Shown here in pieces: positions 53,844-62,788 of a stretch of DNA of 64,000 bases (position 1 is its first letter; every line of letters begins with the position of its first letter). Location of the stretch: contig NZ_STGG01000064.1 of the NCBI RefSeq assembly GCF_005222695.1, positions 213,185 through 277,184 on the forward strand. The letters run 5' to 3'. The notes under the pieces were generated by a model. The model searched no databases, was not told the origin of the DNA, and saw nothing but the letters and a program-made list of their open reading frames with translations. Position numbers and translations under genes: made by a program. Source of the DNA: Massilia sp. HP4 (GTDB lineage Bacteria > Pseudomonadota > Gammaproteobacteria > Burkholderiales > Burkholderiaceae_D).

Positions 53844-56459
53844 TTATTCCGGCGCCGGTTCGAGCTCGACTTCTTCGAGGTCGGTCTCGACGATGCGCTG
53901 CAGGCCGGACAGCTTGGTGCCATCCTCGACCGCGATCAGGGTCACGCCCTGGGTCGCACGGCCCATTTCGCGGATCTCGGATACGCGGGTGCGGATCAGC
54001 ACGCCGCCGGTCGTGATCAGCATGATCTCGTCGCTCGGCTCGACCAGGGTCGCGGCCACCACTTTGCCGTTACGCTCGCTGGTCTGGATCGCGATCATGC
54101 CCTTGGTGCCGCGGCCATGGCGGGTGTACTCGGTGATCGGGGTACGCTTGCCGAAGCCGTTCTCGGTGGCGGTGAGGACGGTCTGCTCTTCGCTCTCGGC
54201 CACCAGCAACGCGATGACCTGCTGGCCTTCTTCGAGGTTCATGCCGCGCACGCCGCGCGCGGTACGGCCCATCGGACGCACGTCGTTCTCGTCGAAGCGC
54301 ACGGCCTTGCCGCCGTCGGAGAACAGCATCACGTCGTGCTTGCCGTCGGTGAGCGCGGCGCCGACCAGCACGTCGCCTTCGTCCAGGTCGACCGCGATGA
54401 TGCCGGCCTTGCGTGGATTGGAGAAGTCGCGCAGCGGGGTCTTCTTGACCGTGCCCAGCGAGGTCGACATGAAGACGTAGTGGTCTTCAGGGAAGGTGCG
54501 GTTCTCGCCCTGCAGCGGCAGGATGACGGTGATCTTCTCGTTATCCTGCAACGGGAACATATTGACGATCGGCTTGCCGCGCGAGTTGCGCGAGCCTTGC
54601 GGCACTTCCCACACCTTGAGCCAGTACATCCGGCCGCGGTTACTGAAGCACAGCATGTAGTCGTGGGTGTTGGCGATGAACAGCTGGTCGATCCAGTCTT
54701 CGTCCTTGGTCGCCGCCGCCTGCTTGCCGCGGCCGCCGCGCTTCTGGGCGCGGTATTCAGAGATCGGCTGCGCCTTCATGTAGCCCGAGTGCGACAGGGT
54801 CACCACCATGTCTTGCGGGGTGATCAGGTCTTCGGTCTCGAGGTCGCTGGCATTGTGCTCGATGCTCGAACGGCGGGTGTCCTTGCCATTGTCGGCGTAG
54901 TCGGCCTTGATGGCGTTCATTTCGTCGACGATGATCGTGGTCACGCGCTCGGGCTTCGACAGGATGTCGAGCAGGTCGGCGATGTGGGCCATCACCTCTT
55001 TGTACTCGTTGACGATCTTGTCCTGCTCCAGGCCCGTCAGGCGTTGCAGGCGCATCTGCAGGATCTCTTGCGCCTGCTCGTCCGACAGCTTGTACAGGCC
55101 ATCCTGCTGCATGCCGTAGTGCTTCGGCAGGTGCTCGGGACGGAAGGCGGCGATGCCGCCCGATTCGCCCAGCTCGGTGCGATTGAGCATCTCGCGCACC
55201 AGGGACGAATCCCAGGCGCGCTGCATCAGCTCGACCTTGGCCAGCGGCGGGGTCGGCGCGGCCTTGATGATCGCGATGAAGTCGTCGATATTGGCCAGCG
55301 CGACGGCCAGGCCTTCGAGCATGTGGCCGCGGTCGCGCGCCTTGCGCAGCTCGAACACGGTGCGGCGGGTAACCACTTCGCGGCGGTGCGACAGGAAGCA
55401 CTCGAGCATCTGCTTGAGGTTCAGCAGCTTCGGCTGGCCATTGACCAGCGCCACCATATTCATGCCGAAGGTGTCTTGCAGCTGGGTCTGCTTGTACAGA
55501 TTGTTCAGCACCACTTCAGGTACTTCGCCGCGCTTGAGCTCGATCACCACGCGCATGCCCGATTTATCGGACTCGTCGCGAATGTCGCTGATGCCTTCAA
55601 GCTTTTTATCGCGCACGTTCTCGGCAATGCGCTCGAGCAGCGACTTCTTGTTGACCTGGTAGGGCAGCTCGTCGACGATGATCGCAGTGCGCGAACCGTC
55701 GCGGCCCACTTCCTCGAAGTGGGTCTTGGCGCGCATCACCACGCGGCCGCGGCCGGTGCGATAACCGTCGCGCACGCCCGAGACGCCATAGATGATGCCG
55801 GCGGTCGGGAAGTCCGGCGCCGGGATCAGCTCGATCAGCTCGTCGATGGTGCAGTCCGGGTTGTGCAGCACGTGCATCGCGCCGGCGATCACTTCGGACA
55901 GGTTGTGCGGCGGGATATTGGTCGCCATGCCGACCGCGATGCCCGACGAACCGTTGATCAGCAGGTTCGGGATGCGGGTCGGCAGGACCGTCGGCTCTTT
56001 CTCTTTACCGTCGTAGTTCGGCTGGAAGTCGACCGTGTCCTTGTCGATGTCGGCGAGGATCTCGCCGGCGATGCGGTCCAGGCGGCACTCGGTATAACGC
56101 ATCGCCGCGGCGCTGTCGCCGTCGATCGAACCAAAGTTGCCCTGGCCATCGACCAGGGTGTAGCGCAGCGAGAAGTCCTGGGCCATGCGAACCAGGGTGT
56201 CGTAGATCGACGAGTCGCCGTGCGGGTGGAATTTACCCATCGTGTCGCCGACGACGCGCGCGCACTTGAGGTAAGGACGGTTCCACACGTTGTTCATCTC
56301 ATGCATCGCGTAGAGCACACGGCGGTGCACCGGCTTCAGGCCGTCGCGTACGTCCGGCAGCGCACGGCCCACGATCACGCTCATGGCGTAATCGAGGTAG
56401 CTCTTGCGCATCTCTTCTTCGAGGGAAATCGGGACTGTTTCTTTTGCGAATTGATCCAT
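53844..56459 (-). CDS. gyrA: DNA gyrase subunit A
   Basis: The protein has 871 residues. The catalytic tyrosine is Tyr122 (AAMRYTECRL). The quinolone-determining region reads HPHGDSSIYD, with Ser83 and Asp87 (E. coli numbering), so it has no common resistance change; position 84 is Ser. The GyrA-box is QKRGGRGK, and beta-pinwheel repeats fill the C-terminus, which ends in an acidic tail (ETDLEEVELEPAPE). It supplies supercoiling together with GyrB. Confidence 0.98.
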   Translation of the reverse strand: MDQFAKETVPISLEEEMRKSYLDYAMSVIVGRALPDVRDGLKPVHRRVLYAMHEMNNVWNRPYLKCARVVGDTMGKFHPHGDSSIYDTLVRMAQDFSLRYTLVDGQGNFGSIDGDSAAAMRYTECRLDRIAGEILADIDKDTVDFQPNYDGKEKEPTVLPTRIPNLLINGSSGIAVGMATNIPPHNLSEVIAGAMHVLHNPDCTIDELIELIPAPDFPTAGIIYGVSGVRDGYRTGRGRVVMRAKTHFEEVGRDGSRTAIIVDELPYQVNKKSLLERIAENVRDKKLEGISDIRDESDKSGMRVVIELKRGEVPEVVLNNLYKQTQLQDTFGMNMVALVNGQPKLLNLKQMLECFLSHRREVVTRRTVFELRKARDRGHMLEGLAVALANIDDFIAIIKAAPTPPLAKVELMQRAWDSSLVREMLNRTELGESGGIAAFRPEHLPKHYGMQQDGLYKLSDEQAQEILQMRLQRLTGLEQDKIVNEYKEVMAHIADLLDILSKPERVTTIIVDEMNAIKADYADNGKDTRRSSIEHNASDLETEDLITPQDMVVTLSHSGYMKAQPISEYRAQKRGGRGKQAAATKDEDWIDQLFIANTHDYMLCFSNRGRMYWLKVWEVPQGSRNSRGKPIVNMFPLQDNEKITVILPLQGENRTFPEDHYVFMSTSLGTVKKTPLRDFSNPRKAGIIAVDLDEGDVLVGAALTDGKHDVMLFSDGGKAVRFDENDVRPMGRTARGVRGMNLEEGQQVIALLVAESEEQTVLTATENGFGKRTPITEYTRHGRGTKGMIAIQTSERNGKVVAATLVEPSDEIMLITTGGVLIRTRVSEIREMGRATQGVTLIAVEDGTKLSGLQRIVETDLEEVELEPAPE

Positions 56460-56832
56460 TGGGCGGGTCGACTGCTTTCAGGCGATGGTTATAAGTTGCA
56501 ACGGACGATTCTACCATGCGACAGATAGCAGTTGCTCAATTCCGACCACAGTGCTTTACGCTCTTGAAATCGTGCGCCGAAATGCGAAATTTCCAACATT
56601 GTCGTCGTCGGGATAGTCCGCTTGTGAAAATGTTGCGGCCAAACAACGTCAAGCAATTAATGCTTGATGTTTGATTTGGGTGCAGTCGTGCGATTTTGGT
56701 GCATGTGGCAAAATGGACAGGAAGTCAATTGCTTGTTTCATAATACGAAACAGACGGGGCGACCAGCGTGTTAATCTTATGACCACAAAACCCCGTTTGA
56801 ATCGCTACGGATTTAACCGAAAGGAAAAGAAT
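56460..56832. promoter_or_regulatory. Divergent promoter region between gyrA and the OmpA-like gene
   Basis: No gene is in these 373 bases. Two inverted repeats are seen: TCAAGC-N7-GCTTGA (56649-56667) and GTTTC-N7-GAAAC near 56730, the latter holding a CATAAT -10-like hexamer for the OmpA-like gene. The ompA ribosome site AAAGGAAAAGAAT follows. Confidence 0.55.
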
Positions 56833-57540
56833 ATGAAGAAACTGATCACCGTTCTGCTCGCAGCGTCGGCCGCGATCGCTGGCGTCGCCTCCGCCCAAAG
56901 CGCCCCACCTTACGCGCCACTGACCACCGACATCCAGGCCCGCACCCCGTACAGCGCCTACGTGCAAGATGCACGCGGCGTCATCGCGCGCAATCCGTTC
57001 GGCCTGTGCTGGCGCACCGGCTACTGGACCCCGGCCGATGCGGTCCCAGGTTGCGATGCACCGCTGTGCGTCGAGCCAGAGAAACTTGAAAACGGCAAGT
57101 GCGTCGCTCCGCCGCCACCGCCAGCACCGGTCGCTGAGCCGACCCCCGCGCCAGTCGTGGCCGCGCCAGTGCCGACCTCGGAAAAAGTCAGCTACTCGGC
57201 CGACGCCTTCTTCGACTTCGACAAGGCGATCCTGAAGCCAGCCGGCAAATCGTCGCTGGACGAGCTGAGCGCCAAGCTGGGCGACATGAACCTGGAAGTC
57301 ATCATCGCCGTCGGCCACACCGACTCGATCGGCACCGATGCCTACAACCAGAAACTGTCGATCCGCCGCGCCGAAGCCGTCAAAGCCTACCTGAAAGGCA
57401 AGGGCATCGAAGAAACCCGCATCTACACCGAAGGCAAGGGCGAAAGCCAGCCGAAAGCGGACAACAAGACCGCCGAAGGCCGCGCCCAGAACCGTCGCGT
57501 GGAAATCGAAGTCGTCGGTACCCGTACCGTCAACAAGTAA
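56833..57540 (+). CDS. OmpA-family outer membrane protein
   Basis: From the ATG at 56833 (AAGGA upstream) the protein has 235 residues: signal peptide (LITVLLAASAAIAGVASAQ), a short N-terminal part with paired cysteines (FGLCWRTGYWTPADAVPGCD, then CVEPEKLENGKCV), a Pro-rich hinge, then an OmpA C-terminal peptidoglycan-binding domain (DAFFDFDKAILKPAGKSSLD; VGHTDSIGTDAYNQKLSIRR; QNRRVEIEV). The barrel is missing, so it is a short form. It ties the outer membrane to the cell wall. Confidence 0.9.
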   Translation: MKKLITVLLAASAAIAGVASAQSAPPYAPLTTDIQARTPYSAYVQDARGVIARNPFGLCWRTGYWTPADAVPGCDAPLCVEPEKLENGKCVAPPPPPAPVAEPTPAPVVAAPVPTSEKVSYSADAFFDFDKAILKPAGKSSLDELSAKLGDMNLEVIIAVGHTDSIGTDAYNQKLSIRRAEAVKAYLKGKGIEETRIYTEGKGESQPKADNKTAEGRAQNRRVEIEVVGTRTVNK

Positions 57541-57560
57541 TTCGGGCTAACCCCCGCGAG

Positions 57561-57583
57561 ACCCCGCTGCGGCGGGGTTTTTT
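57561..57583 (+). terminator. Terminator after the OmpA-like gene
   Basis: Stem ACCCCGC / GCGGGGT with a TGCG loop, followed by TTTTT. Confidence 0.88.
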
Positions 57584-57629
57584 CATTTGCGGGCCGTTCC
57601 CCTGCATCAAATCCGCTATTATTCGAGCC

Positions 57630-58334
57630 ATGACGACGACAAACGCAGACCCATTAGAAATCCAGAAGTTCAGCGAACTGGCCCACCGCTGGTGGGACCC
57701 GACCTCCGAATTCCGTCCGCTGCACGAAATCAACCCCTTGCGCCTCGAGTGGATCAACGCGCGCGCGCCGCTGGCCGGCAAGAACGTGATCGACATCGGT
57801 TGCGGCGGCGGCGTGCTGTCCGAATCGATGGCACGCAAGGGCGCCAAGGTCACGGGCATCGACCTGTCGAAGAAGGCGCTCAAGGTCGCCGACCTGCACA
57901 GCCTGGAATCGGGCGTCGAGGTGCGTTATAAACACATCGCGGCCGAAGAGATGGCCGAGCAGGAAGCCGGCCAGTTCGACGTGGTCACCTGCATGGAGAT
58001 GCTGGAGCACGTGCCCGACCCGGCCTCGATCGTGCGCGCCGCCGCCAAGCTGGTGAAACCGGGCGGCCACCTGTTCTTCTCGACCCTGAACCGCAATCCC
58101 AAGTCTTACCTGTTCGCCGTGATCGGCGCCGAGTACGTGCTGCGCATGCTGCCGCGCGGGACCCACGACTACGGCAAGTTCATCACGCCGGCCGAGCTGG
58201 CGCAATTCGTGCGCCAGGCCGGGCTGCAGGTCGACGGCCTGAAAGGCCTGACCTACAACCCGCTGACCAAGATCTACTCGCTGAACAACGACACCAGTGT
58301 GAACTACATGGTGGCGTGCAGCAAACCGCTCTGA
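57630..58334 (+). CDS. ubiG: Ubiquinone biosynthesis O-methyltransferase
   Basis: The protein has 234 residues. The SAM motif is VIDIGCGGGVLSESMARKG; other UbiG wording is RWWDPTSEFRPLHEINPLR, VTCMEMLEHVPDP and STLNRNPKSYLFAVIGAEY. It performs both O-methylations in ubiquinone synthesis. The gph start lies just after the stop, so the two are probably co-transcribed. Confidence 0.96.
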   Translation: MTTTNADPLEIQKFSELAHRWWDPTSEFRPLHEINPLRLEWINARAPLAGKNVIDIGCGGGVLSESMARKGAKVTGIDLSKKALKVADLHSLESGVEVRYKHIAAEEMAEQEAGQFDVVTCMEMLEHVPDPASIVRAAAKLVKPGGHLFFSTLNRNPKSYLFAVIGAEYVLRMLPRGTHDYGKFITPAELAQFVRQAGLQVDGLKGLTYNPLTKIYSLNNDTSVNYMVACSKPL

Positions 58335-58339
58335 ACGAC

Positions 58340-59047
58340 ATGACCTTTCCGACCGTGATGCCGGCACCGCGTGCCATCCTGTTCGACCTCGACGGCACGC
58401 TGGCCGACACGGCGCCCGACCTCGCGGCGGCCGTCAACTGGCTGCGCACCGAGCGTGGCCTCGACCCGACGCCCTACGAGGTGCTGCGCCCGACCGCTTC
58501 AGCCGGCGCACGCGGCATGATCGGCGCCGCCTTCGGGCTGGCGCCAGGCGATGAGGGCTATGAAGAACTGCGCCTGGCCTGGTTCGACCGCTACCAGTCG
58601 GCGATGTCGGCCCATACCACGCTGTTCGACGGCATTCCCGAGCTGCTGGCGGGGATTACCGACGCCGGCATGAGCTGGGGCATCGTCACCAACAAGCCAG
58701 CCCGCTTCACCGATCCGCTGGTGCCGCAGATCGCGCTGGCGCATGCCGGCTGCGTGGTCTCGGGCGACACGACGGGCTTCGCAAAACCCCACCCTGCCCC
58801 ACTGCTCGAAGGCGCACGCCGGCTCGGCATCGCACCGGAGCAGTGCTGGTACGTGGGCGACGACCTGCGCGATATCGAAGCCGGCCGCGCGGCCGGCATG
58901 GTGACGGTGGCCTGCGCCTGGGGTTATTGCGGCGCGATCGAACCGTCGAGCTGGGGCGCCGATTATCTGCTCGATACGCCAGCGCAAATGCTCGCGCTGC
59001 TAGGGCAGATATCGGAAGCCGCACGGCAGGCCGAGCACGCAGCCTGA
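58340..59047 (+). CDS. gph: Phosphoglycolate phosphatase
   Basis: From the ATG at 58340 the protein has 235 residues. It is a HAD phosphatase with FDLDGTLADTAPDL, VTNKPARFTDPL and WYVGDDLRDIEAGRAAG. Gph hydrolyses 2-phosphoglycolate; glycolate can lead to glyoxylate, which links loosely to the gcl pathway. The order ubiG-gph is common in betaproteobacteria. Other in-frame starts at 58316 and 58358 cannot be ruled out. Confidence 0.92.
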   Translation: MTFPTVMPAPRAILFDLDGTLADTAPDLAAAVNWLRTERGLDPTPYEVLRPTASAGARGMIGAAFGLAPGDEGYEELRLAWFDRYQSAMSAHTTLFDGIPELLAGITDAGMSWGIVTNKPARFTDPLVPQIALAHAGCVVSGDTTGFAKPHPAPLLEGARRLGIAPEQCWYVGDDLRDIEAGRAAGMVTVACAWGYCGAIEPSSWGADYLLDTPAQMLALLGQISEAARQAEHAA

Positions 59048-59068
59048 TCCTTTTATTTATTTTCCCGA

Positions 59069-59099
59069 ACGGCGCCCTTTTTCGGCGCCGTTTTCTTTT
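59069..59099 (+). terminator. Terminator after gph
   Basis: Stem ACGGCGCC / GGCGCCGT with a CTTTTTC loop, then TTTCTTTT. Confidence 0.85.
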
Positions 59100-59211
59100 G
59101 CGGGCCGTGCTTACATCAATTTACGATTGATACAGGGTCGCGTCTATCTCTGCGCCCGGCTCGCCAGTAATCTAGTGCCATACGAACACGCCACATCTTA
59201 CGGAGCAGATC

Positions 59212-59838
59212 ATGGAAACCACGACCAATAACCGCATCCACCCACTGATGGCCGCTGCCGCTGCGTCGGTCATCGTCGTCAGCCTGACGGGCGCCGCCGC
59301 GATCACCGGTCTGCTGCCGACCTCGAAGAGCGCGCCCGAACCGACCATGCCGCTGGCAGCCGCCTCGCCGTACGCGATGCCGCAGGCGGGCATGCAGGTC
59401 CAGCCTAACGGCTATGTTGCCCAGCCTAATGGCTATGCAGCCCAGCCTGGCCAGATGGTGCCGGTGGCGGCAAACGGCCAGCAACTGGTGCCGGCGATGG
59501 TACCCGCGATGGTCCCGGCCCAGCAGGTGGCCTATGCCCAGCCAGTCGCCCAGCCGCAGCCGACCGTGATCATCAAGGAAAAGCCAGTGGTGAAGGTGGT
59601 CGAGAAAACCCGCGTGGTGCACGCCAAGCCGCAACCGGTGCGCTATGAAGAACCGCGTTACTCGCAGCCTGCACCAGCCCAGCAGCCGAACTATGTCGGC
59701 ATCGGCACCGGCGCCGTGATCGGCGGCCTGATCGGCAACCAGATCGGTGGCGGCAATGGCAAGAAATTGGCAACCGTCGCCGGCGTGATCGGCGGCGGCA
59801 TCATCGGCAACGAAGTCGCCAACCGCAATAGCCGCTAA
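59212..59838 (+). CDS. Glycine-zipper (2TM) protein
   Basis: The protein has 208 residues. Membrane segment at about residues 12-33 (MAAAAASVIVVSLTGAAA), a Pro/Gln/Val repeat stretch with PNGY and QPNG units and a basic strand (TVIIKEKPVVKVVEKTRVVH), then a C-terminal glycine zipper (GIGTGAVIGGLIGNQIGGGN, then VAGVIGGGIIGNEV). This is the rickettsial 17-kDa surface antigen-like domain found in lipoproteins and membrane proteins; the lack of a lipobox suggests inner membrane anchoring. Role unknown, perhaps envelope stress. Confidence 0.8.
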   Translation: METTTNNRIHPLMAAAAASVIVVSLTGAAAITGLLPTSKSAPEPTMPLAAASPYAMPQAGMQVQPNGYVAQPNGYAAQPGQMVPVAANGQQLVPAMVPAMVPAQQVAYAQPVAQPQPTVIIKEKPVVKVVEKTRVVHAKPQPVRYEEPRYSQPAPAQQPNYVGIGTGAVIGGLIGNQIGGGNGKKLATVAGVIGGGIIGNEVANRNSR

Positions 59839-59869
59839 GCAAGCGCTAACTTACCGTCTCTCTCCCCTT

Positions 59870-59901
59870 GGCCGCGGACTTCAGTCTGCGGCCTTTTTTT
59901 T
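59870..59901 (+). terminator. Terminator that overlaps the 3' end of the convergent methyltransferase gene
   Basis: Stem GGCCGCGGA / TCTGCGGCC plus a T8 run. The right arm and T run are also the last codons (KKKAAD, stop) of the gene on the other strand. Confidence 0.85.
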
Positions 59902-60738
59902 GAATACGCCGACGATGATATCGCTCGGGAACATGCGCAATACGGGGATCGCGCACATGATCGCGATGTACTGTGCGTAAAGCGAGAACGTCGGGACATT
60001 GCCGGCGCAGCGCAGCCGCTCGAGCAAACCCTTGGCGCGCAAGGCCGGCAACTCGGCCGCTTCAGCCAGCGCGAACCCCTGCCCCACGACCAGCCGTTGC
60101 AGGTTGCTCGGATTGAAGTAGTGGACGTGCGGCGACGGCAGGTCTTTCTGCCACAGTCGCTCGAACGGCCCGCGCCAGCCCAAGCGCGCGATCAACTTCG
60201 ACAGCCGGTAGAAGAAGCCTCGGCTGTTCGGCAGGTTGAGAATCAGGATGCCGCCGTCATTCAAGCGCGCATGGCAGGCCGCCAGCGCGCTGCGGATGTC
60301 GGGGATATGCTCGATCACGTCATTGAACACGATCACATCGAAGTGTTCGCCGTCTTGCAGGACATCCGGGAAGTAGCCGGAACGGACCGGCAAGCCGCGC
60401 GCGGCGGCGCGTGCGCCGACCACGGCGTCAGGCTCGACGCCCAGCACATCGAACTGTTCGCGCGCCGTTTCGAGGAACCAGCCATGGGCGCTACCCACGT
60501 CGAGCAGGCTCGGCCGGCTGGCGCCGACATGCTGCCGGGCCCAGGCGACGATGGTGCGGAAATTCTCGAGGCGCAGCGCCTTGAGGCCGGCCTCACGTTC
60601 GGCTTCATCGACCGCCGGCCCGCTGTGGGCATTGATGGCGGCGCTCAGGGCGGCGCTTTCATAGTCGCAAGCCGGGCAAAATGCATGCCATCCGGCCAGG
60701 CCGGCTGTCTTGGTGCTGCCACATACGATGCACGTCAT
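59881..60738 (-). CDS. SAM-dependent methyltransferase with an N-terminal zinc ribbon
   Basis: From the ATG at 60738 (GAGG upstream) the protein has 285 residues. The N-terminus has a four-Cys zinc ribbon (CIVCGSTK...CPACDYE). The Rossmann methyltransferase core follows (LLDVGSAHGWFLETA, VLGVEPDAVVG, FNDVIEHIPDI, LNLPNSRGFFY). The C-terminal part has a hydrophobic stretch. This fits the class often found with surface polysaccharide or methylated metabolite synthesis; substrate unknown. An in-frame start at 60756 gives six more residues. Confidence 0.85.
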   Translation of the reverse strand: MTCIVCGSTKTAGLAGWHAFCPACDYESAALSAAINAHSGPAVDEAEREAGLKALRLENFRTIVAWARQHVGASRPSLLDVGSAHGWFLETAREQFDVLGVEPDAVVGARAAARGLPVRSGYFPDVLQDGEHFDVIVFNDVIEHIPDIRSALAACHARLNDGGILILNLPNSRGFFYRLSKLIARLGWRGPFERLWQKDLPSPHVHYFNPSNLQRLVVGQGFALAEAAELPALRAKGLLERLRCAGNVPTFSLYAQYIAIMCAIPVLRMFPSDIIVGVFKKKAAD

Positions 60739-60843
60739 GTCGAACCTCGCCAGCATTGCTGATCCCGCCAGCTTATTGCAATTAAGCTATGCATTGTAGG
60801 TTTTTTAGTGCGACAGAGTTTAAGCAGGCGCTAAGGAACAGCG

Positions 60844-60872
60844 CTGTACATCCTTGACGCTTGGAGTACAAT
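60844..60872 (+). promoter_or_regulatory. Likely ssrA promoter
   Basis: A -10 hexamer TACAAT (60867-60872) with a weak -35 CTGTAC 17 bases upstream. The mature 5' end would be made by RNase P at 60889. Confidence 0.5.
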
Positions 60873-60888
60873 AGAGGTTCTTGACGTT

Positions 60889-61247
60889 GGGGGCGACCTG
60901 GTTTCGACGTGGGTTGCAAAGCAGCGCAGGGCATACCGAGGACTGGTTACCTCGTAAATACATCCAGAAATCAATAACTGCAAACGATAACTCGTACGCA
61001 CAAGCAGCTTAATTGCTGCTAGCTCTACAACACCTCGCCTCTGGGGTGAGTCGCAAGACTAGTAGAGTCATTTACAGAGGCTAGGAATCAATCGGGTTAC
61101 TTGGTTGCTTCCGAAATTTAAGGTAACTCGCTTGTCCAAAGGGTGCACATCCCCGTTGTACAGGTCAAATCAAATGATAGTGCTAAGTATGTAGAACTGT
61201 CTGTAGAGTGCTTGCGGACGCGGGTTCGATTCCCGCCGCCTCCACCA
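60889..61247 (+). ncRNA. ssrA: Transfer-messenger RNA (tmRNA)
   Basis: The 5' end GGGGGCGACCTGGTTTCGAC pairs with the 3' acceptor CGCCTCC before ACCA; T arm GGGTTCGATTCCC is intact. The tag frame starts at GCA 60980 and reads ANDNSYAQAA, stop at 61010-61012, followed by the H5 hairpin. Pseudoknot regions follow. With SmpB it rescues stalled ribosomes. It is 359 bases. Confidence 0.97.
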
Positions 61248-61260
61248 ACCTCTTTCCAAA

Positions 61261-61288
61261 AAGCCGCTGATTCGTCAGCGGCTTTTTC
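61261..61288 (+). terminator. Terminator after ssrA
   Basis: Stem AAGCCGCTGA / TCAGCGGCTT with a TTCG tetraloop and T tail. Confidence 0.9.
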
Positions 61289-61451
61289 ATTTCTGAAGTC
61301 TGGGCAGACATGATGTCATCGACTACTTCGATGCGCTCTTCCTCCAGTGAGTATGCGCGAGAATCGACGAGCACCTGTACAGCTATACTCGCGAGAGCAA
61401 CCTGTTCATTTGGCAATCACCTTGGTTTCGCCGTCCAAATACGCCTCCCTT

Positions 61452-62405
61452 ATGCACGATACCCACTACCCTCAAACCGGTAACCCAATTGTCTTTTTTG
61501 ATTTCGAGACAACTGGATTGTCCGCAAAAACTGATCTGATCATCGAAGTGGCGGCGGTGAAGTATGTGCCTGGCGCAAAGTCGCACCCGCATATGCAGCA
61601 GTTGATACTGATTGACAGGCCGCTTTCGCCCTTTATTTCCAGGCTGACTGGCATCACAAACGATATGCTGCAGCGGGAGGGGCGCCCAATGGATGTTGTA
61701 CTCGATGAATTTATCGAGTTCATCAGCGATCATGACGTCGTCTCGTTCAACATCAACTTCGACACAGGCTTTCTTAACTCCGCGCTCACCCGGCACGGTC
61801 GGAGTCCGCTCAAGAATATCGGACATTGCGCACTTGCCCGGGCTCGAGAAGCTTGGCCGGATTTACCGAACCATAAATTAGGGCATCTTGCTGATTACCT
61901 TGGCTTGGAAAACGGCGTAGCTCATCGCGCGCTGAACGATACACTTTGGGCATTGGAGGTATATTTCCGCGCTCTGCACGGTGCCCACCCGACCATGTCG
62001 CCAAGCCGAGCTACCAAAGCGCTGTCGACTGGCTCTCCCTCGGCCATACCAGTCATAACAGGTCCGCGACAGTTCAGGATCGAGGTGCTCGGCACCAAGC
62101 GGTATCAGCAATCTTTTGAAGCCATATGCGGACCTCGGACTAATAAAGGCGCAGCTCTTGATATCCAGGTGCAGTTGCGTGTCGAGACCAAATCAAGTGC
62201 TGTGCGCGTACTCATCCAGGATGAGGTGATTGGAAATCTGGCTCCCCGTATTGCACAGGATTTTCGCCGCGCGATCAGCGCAGGCCACTTGGGTGAGTTC
62301 ACGCATTTCGAATGCTCTGCAAAAATCCGAGGTGGGAAGATCTGCAGCTCTCCAGATGAAAGGCATTACGTCATGTGGCTCGATATTCCTCAGGACGATG
62401 ATTGA
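61452..62405 (+). CDS. DEDDh 3'-5' exonuclease with C-terminal HIRAN-like domain
   Basis: From the ATG at 61452 the protein has 317 residues. The exonuclease domain (about 10-180) has DFETTG, NINFDTGF and AHRALNDT, supplying the D-E-D-D-h residues. The C-terminal part (about 200-310, FRIEVLGTKRYQQSFEAICG, then AVRVLIQDEVIGNLAP) resembles a HIRAN-type module seen in DNA-repair proteins; this is a weaker call. Lower GC and position after ssrA suggest accessory DNA. Upstream in-frame ATG at 61347 is near the tmRNA terminator and is not preferred. Housekeeping DnaQ is likely elsewhere. Confidence 0.82.
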   Translation: MHDTHYPQTGNPIVFFDFETTGLSAKTDLIIEVAAVKYVPGAKSHPHMQQLILIDRPLSPFISRLTGITNDMLQREGRPMDVVLDEFIEFISDHDVVSFNINFDTGFLNSALTRHGRSPLKNIGHCALARAREAWPDLPNHKLGHLADYLGLENGVAHRALNDTLWALEVYFRALHGAHPTMSPSRATKALSTGSPSAIPVITGPRQFRIEVLGTKRYQQSFEAICGPRTNKGAALDIQVQLRVETKSSAVRVLIQDEVIGNLAPRIAQDFRRAISAGHLGEFTHFECSAKIRGGKICSSPDERHYVMWLDIPQDDD

Positions 62406-62788
62406 TCGAAGACCAACCGACATCAGCAAAGTCACATCAACGGGTCACACAGCAACGGGGGCAGGCCTAGTATTTGGACACGGCTCTGACAATAGACGTT
62501 TTTTGGAAGGCTAAGCTCGTGTCCGAATGCCGCATTTAGACACTGCCCCGACAATCAACGCCTTCTTAAAGACCAAGCTCGTGTCTAAGTATCAGATCTG
62601 CCCCTGGCCGTGGCCATGGCCGTCCGGTGACCCTGGCCGCCCCGGCGAGCGCCAGCGCGAGATACGCTAGTGCGTCATTAATCAGCGGGTGACGGTTACT
62701 GCTCACGGTTTCTCCCATTTGCCCCTCACGATTGCTTTTTCGTGAACAAGTCATGATACGATCGGCAACATCTCATTTCACTACTGAC
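62406..62788. other. Region with two tandem palindromic repeats, no clear gene
   Basis: This stretch of 383 bases holds the repeat copies at 62457-62605. The ORFs seen here are short and unconvincing. A ribosome site for the next gene is not strong. Confidence 0.6.
62457..62605. repeat. Tandem copies A and B of a palindromic repeat
   Basis: Copy A starts GGGGGCAGGCCTAGTATT and has GGACACGGCTC ... GAGC-type closing GCTCGTGTCC. Copy B has AGACACTGCCCC ... AGCTCGTGTCT. The terminal arms GGACAC/GTGTCC and AGACAC/GTGTCT differ by matched changes, which supports a folded structure. Confidence 0.75.

Noticed and set aside
52380..56528. A 1382-codon plus-strand ORF over serC and gyrA
   Set aside because: It is antisense to serC, DUF2059 and gyrA, all of which have clear catalytic motifs. 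It has no recognisable domain.
61183..61416. Minus-strand ORF with VEAAGIEPAS
   Set aside because: This peptide is a frequent mis-annotation arising from the antisense of tRNA or tmRNA T-arm sequence; here it is antisense to the ssrA 3' end.
62566..62754. 62-codon minus-strand ORF before the membrane-protein gene
   Set aside because: It starts in repeat copy B, has no ribosome site and no family resemblance.
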